Positions 48,878 to 51,945 of a DNA stretch of 51,945 nucleotides are shown here, in pieces. The stretch is from Clostridia bacterium. Lineage in GTDB: Bacteria > Bacillota > Clostridia > Oscillospirales > Acutalibacteraceae. The stretch covers positions 1-51,945 of the forward strand of contig JAFSPP010000012.1 of NCBI GenBank assembly GCA_017451425.1. Direction: 5' to 3'. The notes under the pieces were generated by a model. It was not told where the DNA came from. It searched no databases and saw only the letters and a list, made by a program, of their open reading frames with translations. The stretch's first letter is position 1. Every line of letters starts with the position of its first letter. A program made the translations under genes and the position numbers.

Positions 48878-50662
48878 TTATTCTACGTTCTTTTTGAGAG
48901 TTTCAAGGCAGTCGTAGAGTTCTTTGGGAACTGTGGAGCCGAGTGAGGCGTAGAATTCTTCAATGCCCTTGGCCTCTTCCTGCCAGAGTGCCTTGTCGAC
49001 GTTAAGCATCTCCTTGAGTCTTGCTATGTCAACTTCGCCCTCGAGGCCTTCGAGATTGATGTCCTCGGGTTTCGGCATGAAACCGATGGGAGTCTCATCA
49101 GCTTCAACTTCGCCGTCGCAGCGTCTGATGATCCACTCAAGTACGCGGAGGTTGTCGCCGAAGCCCGGCCACATGAAGTTGCCTTCGTCGTCCTTGCGGA
49201 ACCAGTTTACGTTGAAGATCTTAGGAGCCTTTTCGGGATCAAGAGTCTTGCCGATGTCGAGCCAGTGCTGGAAGTATGTGCCGCAGTCATAGCCGATGAA
49301 CGGACGCATGGCCATGGGGTCACGGCGGACAACGCCTACTGCGCCTGTGGCGGCAGCTGTGGTCTCGGAAGAGAGAACGGAACCGATGAATACGCCGTGG
49401 TTCCAGTCACGTGACTGATATACGAGCGGAGCGAGCTTCGCGCGGCGTCCGCCGAATACGAATGCGGAGATCGGAACACCGTTCGGGTTCTCGAACTCAG
49501 GTGAGAGGCAGGGGCAGTTTACTGCGGGAGCAGTGAAACGGGAGTTCGGGTTTGCGCCCGGTCTGTCTGTGTCAACTGCTCCGTTCCAGGGCTTGCCTGT
49601 CCAGTCGAGAGCATTCGTCGGAGGGTTCTTGTCGAGACCTTCCCACCATACGGTGTTGTTGTCGAGGTTGTGGCATACGTTTGTGAAGATGGTGCCGCGC
49701 TTTGTGGAAGCGAGAGCGTTCGGGTTGGACTTGTCGTTTGTACCCGGAGCAACACCGAAGAAGCCGTTTTCGGGGTTGATGGCATAGAGTCTGCCGTCTG
49801 CACCCTTGCGAATCCAGGAGATGTCGTCGCCTACGCACCATACTTTATAACCCTTGGACTTGTAGCCCTCGGGAGGAATGAGCATTGCAAGGTTTGTCTT
49901 GCCGCAAGCTGAAGGGAATGCCGCGCAGACATACTTTGTCTCGCCCTTCGGATTCTCGATGCCGAGGATGAGCATGTGCTCAGCCTGCCAGCCCTCGTTC
50001 TTTGCCTGATAGGAGGCAATACGGAGAGCGAAGCACTTCTTGCCGAGGAGAACGTTTCCGCCGTAACCGGAGTTTACGGAGTAGATTGCGTTGTCCTGCG
50101 GGAACTGAACGATGTATCTCTTCTCTTCGTCGATGTCACACTTTGCATGTGTGCCGCGTACCCAGTCGTCGGAATCACCGAGAGCCTCGAGTACCTTTGT
50201 GCCGACTCTGGTCATGATGGCCATGTTGGCTACGACGTAGATGGAGTCTGTGATCTCAATACCGATCTTTGCAAGAGGTGAACCGATGGGGCCCATTGAA
50301 TAAGGGATGATGTACATTGTACGTCCCTTGTAGCTGTCTCTTGCGATATCGTCGAGCATCTTGTATGTCTCGGCGGGATCCATCCAGTTGTTTAAAGGAC
50401 CTGCTTCCTCTTTTGTGGGTGTGCAGATAAAAGTACGGGCCTCAACACGGGCAACGTCGTTTACTGCTGTTCTGTGAAGATAGCACTCAGGGAGGAGTTC
50501 CTCATTAAGCTTGTAGAGTTCGCCTGTTTCGCAGGCCTCTGCCTTGAGAGCATCAAGCTGAGCCTTGTCACCTGTAATCCAGACAATCTTGTCGGGATTA
50601 AGGAGGGCAATGCGCTCGTCAAGCCAGGCGTTTACGGTCGGGTTTGTTGTAAGTCTTTCCAT
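48878..50662 (-). CDS. pckG: GTP-dependent phosphoenolpyruvate carboxykinase
   Basis: The 594-residue enzyme has the GTP-PEPCK motifs: the oxaloacetate-binding region (YIIPYSMGPIGSPLAKIGIE), the kinase-1a P-loop FPSACGKTNLAM, VGDDISWIRKG and the mobile lid region, with NWFRKDDEGNFMWPGFGDN and RVLEWIIRRCDG near the end. It interconverts oxaloacetate and PEP, in gut anaerobes often in the carboxylating direction. AAGGAG precedes the ATG. It is a single gene with its own promoter and terminator. Confidence 0.97.
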   Translation of the reverse strand: MERLTTNPTVNAWLDERIALLNPDKIVWITGDKAQLDALKAEACETGELYKLNEELLPECYLHRTAVNDVARVEARTFICTPTKEEAGPLNNWMDPAETYKMLDDIARDSYKGRTMYIIPYSMGPIGSPLAKIGIEITDSIYVVANMAIMTRVGTKVLEALGDSDDWVRGTHAKCDIDEEKRYIVQFPQDNAIYSVNSGYGGNVLLGKKCFALRIASYQAKNEGWQAEHMLILGIENPKGETKYVCAAFPSACGKTNLAMLIPPEGYKSKGYKVWCVGDDISWIRKGADGRLYAINPENGFFGVAPGTNDKSNPNALASTKRGTIFTNVCHNLDNNTVWWEGLDKNPPTNALDWTGKPWNGAVDTDRPGANPNSRFTAPAVNCPCLSPEFENPNGVPISAFVFGGRRAKLAPLVYQSRDWNHGVFIGSVLSSETTAAATGAVGVVRRDPMAMRPFIGYDCGTYFQHWLDIGKTLDPEKAPKIFNVNWFRKDDEGNFMWPGFGDNLRVLEWIIRRCDGEVEADETPIGFMPKPEDINLEGLEGEVDIARLKEMLNVDKALWQEEAKGIEEFYASLGSTVPKELYDCLETLKKNVE

Positions 50663-50712
50663 TGCAAGCTCCTTTTCTTAAAATATGGTTACAATATTCT
50701 TTAACAAAAATA

Positions 50713-50741
50713 ATTTTCGCATAGAACGGTTATATTTGCAA
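50713..50741 (-). promoter_or_regulatory. PEPCK promoter
   Basis: TTGCAA (50741-50736), 17 bases, GAAAAT (50718-50713) with TGC before the -10 box. Confidence 0.5.
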
Positions 50742-50809
50742 GTTAATTTTTTAACAATCTCATATTTTCGGCACTTTATACAACTCTTCATTTTTATTCC
50801 GTTTTGTTG

Positions 50810-50815
50810 TATAAT
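50810..50815 (+). promoter_or_regulatory. -10 box of the glycosyltransferase gene
   Basis: TATAAT lies 18 bases before the ATG. The -35 region (TTCATT, 17 bases upstream) is weak. The transcript would have a leader of about ten bases. Confidence 0.4.
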
Positions 50816-50833
50816 TTTTGCCAAGGTGATTTT

Positions 50834-51769
50834 ATGTTTTTATCCGTAGTGGTACCCTGTTTCAACGAGGCGGACAATGTTCTCCCCCTCTATGAAAAGG
50901 TGTGCTCGACATTAGAAAACAAAGCAGACGATTTTGAATTCGTCTTCATCAATGACGGTTCAAAGGATGAGACCCTCGCAAATCTGAAATCGATTTGCGA
51001 CTCTTCTTCTCATCCCGTCAAAGTCGTCAGCTTTTCAAGGAACTTCGGCAAGGAGGCGGCTATCTACGCCGGCCTCGAACATGCCGAAGGCGACCTCATA
51101 AGCCTGATTGACGCGGACCTTCAGCAGGACCCCGAATACATAGTAAAAATGGTTGAATACCTGAATGAGAATCCGGACTGCGACTGCGTCGCGGCCTTCC
51201 AGGAGGAGCGCCGTGAAGGCGCATTCCGCGCCTTCTGCAAGAGGCGGTTCTACCGCCTCATCAACAAACTCTCGGACACGGAGTTTGTTGACGGCGCTTC
51301 GGACTTCCGCACTTTCCGCGCATCGATGAAAGACGCAATCCTTGAGATGAGCGAATACCACCGCTTCTCAAAAGGCATCTTCTCATGGGTGGGCTTCAAC
51401 ACATATTACATGCCCTATGAGGCAGAGGAGCGTCTTTCCGGCACCACCAAGTGGTCCTTCGGAAAGCTCTGCAAATATGCAATAGACGGCATTGTCGCCT
51501 TCACGACAGTGCCCCTTAAGATTTCCACCTGGGTGGGATGCCTGACATCTCTCGGCGCGCTTATCTACATCATCGCCGTAATCATCGAGAAATTCGCATA
51601 CGGCATAGATGTCCCCGGCTACGCCACCATTGTCATACTCATCCTCTTCCTCGGAGGACTCCAGCTTTTAGCCCTCGGTATCAACGGCGAGTATCTCGCT
51701 AAAACATACATACAGTCAAAGCACAGACCCGTCTATATTGCAAAAGAAGTACTCAGCAACAAAAAATAA
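50834..51769 (+). CDS. GtrB/DPM1-like family 2 glycosyltransferase
   Basis: The 311-residue enzyme opens with the GT2 fold VVVPCFNEADNV and has LISLIDADLQQDP (the D-x-D catalytic/metal motif) and VDGASDFRTFRASM (GtrB-type). Two C-terminal helices (about 230-252 and 265-290) match bactoprenol-phosphate glycosyltransferases, which load a sugar on undecaprenyl phosphate. I start it at ATG 50834, preceded by AAGGTGA; an open TTG ten codons earlier has no site. It is a single gene with a strong terminator. Confidence 0.92.
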   Translation: MFLSVVVPCFNEADNVLPLYEKVCSTLENKADDFEFVFINDGSKDETLANLKSICDSSSHPVKVVSFSRNFGKEAAIYAGLEHAEGDLISLIDADLQQDPEYIVKMVEYLNENPDCDCVAAFQEERREGAFRAFCKRRFYRLINKLSDTEFVDGASDFRTFRASMKDAILEMSEYHRFSKGIFSWVGFNTYYMPYEAEERLSGTTKWSFGKLCKYAIDGIVAFTTVPLKISTWVGCLTSLGALIYIIAVIIEKFAYGIDVPGYATIVILILFLGGLQLLALGINGEYLAKTYIQSKHRPVYIAKEVLSNKK

Positions 51770-51773
51770 AAGA

Positions 51774-51799
51774 AGCCGTCCGGAGCCGGACGGCTTTTC
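51774..51799 (+). terminator. Terminator after the glycosyltransferase gene
   Basis: Arms AGCCGTCCG and CGGACGGCT around a short loop, then TTTTCTT. Confidence 0.9.
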
Positions 51800-51804
51800 T
51801 TATT

Positions 51805-51847
51805 GGCTCTATAATTTATGTTGGGGTACAACATAAGTCATAGAGCC
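51805..51847. mobile_element. Left end of an ISL3-like insertion sequence (hairpin)
   Basis: A 43-base near-perfect inverted repeat: GGCTCTAT (51805) pairs with ATAGAGCC (ending 51847), and ATGTTG with CAACAT inside, broken only by a three-base mismatch. Elements of the ISL3 family often begin GGCTCT. The right end is outside the window, so the call rests on this and on the start codon that follows. Confidence 0.5.
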
Positions 51848-51931
51848 TAATTTTGCAAAAAAAAACAGGACATATATGACGAAATCCGCTAGAATGTAAT
51901 TGCTACAAAACATTCGAAAGAGGTGTCACAT

Positions 51932-51945
51932 ATGTCCTTTAATGA
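51932..51945 (+). CDS. Start of a probable transposase, cut by the window end
   Basis: ATG 51932 follows GAAAGAGGTG at a good distance; only four codons (M-S-F-N) are visible. Its place just inside the inverted-repeat end fits an ISL3-type transposase, whose proteins often begin similarly. Identity is not proven by four codons. Confidence 0.4.

Noticed and set aside
1..51945. tRNA or rRNA genes
   Set aside because: None was recognised on either strand when scanning the intergenic regions.

Overview
The window looks like chromosomal DNA of a Gram-positive anaerobe of the class Clostridia, probably a gut Lachnospiraceae/Oscillospiraceae relative. The evidence is the AAGGAGG-type ribosome sites, TTGACA-N17-TAAAAT promoters, the nusA-ylxR-ylxQ-infB-rbfA order, a TagGH-type exporter, GTP-dependent PEP carboxykinase, an archaeal-type prolyl-tRNA synthetase and Lachnospiraceae-style secreted Ig-domain proteins. 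Most genes lie on the minus strand. Both edges are cut inside insertion sequences: an IS3-family tail at the left and an ISL3-like start at the right.

Layout. 1-4.55 kb is accessory: IS3 tail, small membrane protein, LtrA-like protein, flavodoxin, a lipoprotein/metzincin-protease pair, and a 34-residue hydrophobic peptide with a convergent antisense RNA that has the architecture of a type I toxin-antitoxin locus. 4.55-7.1 kb holds a sugar nucleotidyltransferase and a TagGH-type polysaccharide/teichoic acid exporter. 7.1-8.6 kb holds an alanine/sodium symporter. 8.9-27.5 kb is housekeeping, mostly RNA and translation: trmB, a radical SAM/DUF2344 pair, pnp, rpsO, ribF, truB, an nrnA-like gene, rbfA, infB, ylxQ, ylxR, nusA, rimP, proS, acpP and an SDR.

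27.9-31.3 kb holds a seven-helix protein resembling transmembrane terpene cyclases, behind a promoter with a perfect palindrome; a hipBA pair behind repeated operator-like sites; and a MarR regulator with a palindrome over its own promoter. 31.3-37.0 kb is an uptake operon: a surface protein, FecCD-type permease, ATPase, substrate-binding lipoprotein, and an IDDTD-motif protein resembling part of the tRNA-modifying enzyme TiaS.

The most interesting region is 37.7-48.8 kb, a long minus-strand operon. It starts with a secreted Ig-domain protein and a 32-residue peptide gene (46405-46503), followed by a terminator-like hairpin. Then come a membrane-anchored acidic protein whose C-terminal tail resembles that of the peptide, an HPr-kinase-like protein, a PqqD-like chaperone, an S26-type peptidase, an ABC exporter and an NTP_transf_5 nucleotidyltransferase. 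Kinase, PqqD and nucleotidyltransferase homologues accompany some lasso-peptide clusters, but no lasso cyclase or transglutaminase-type B protein is present. This may therefore be a separate peptide-modification and export system. A MoxR-DUF58-transglutaminase trio completes the operon. The window ends with GTP-PEPCK and a GtrB-like glycosyltransferase.

All functional calls rest on reading motifs by eye; no database search was run.
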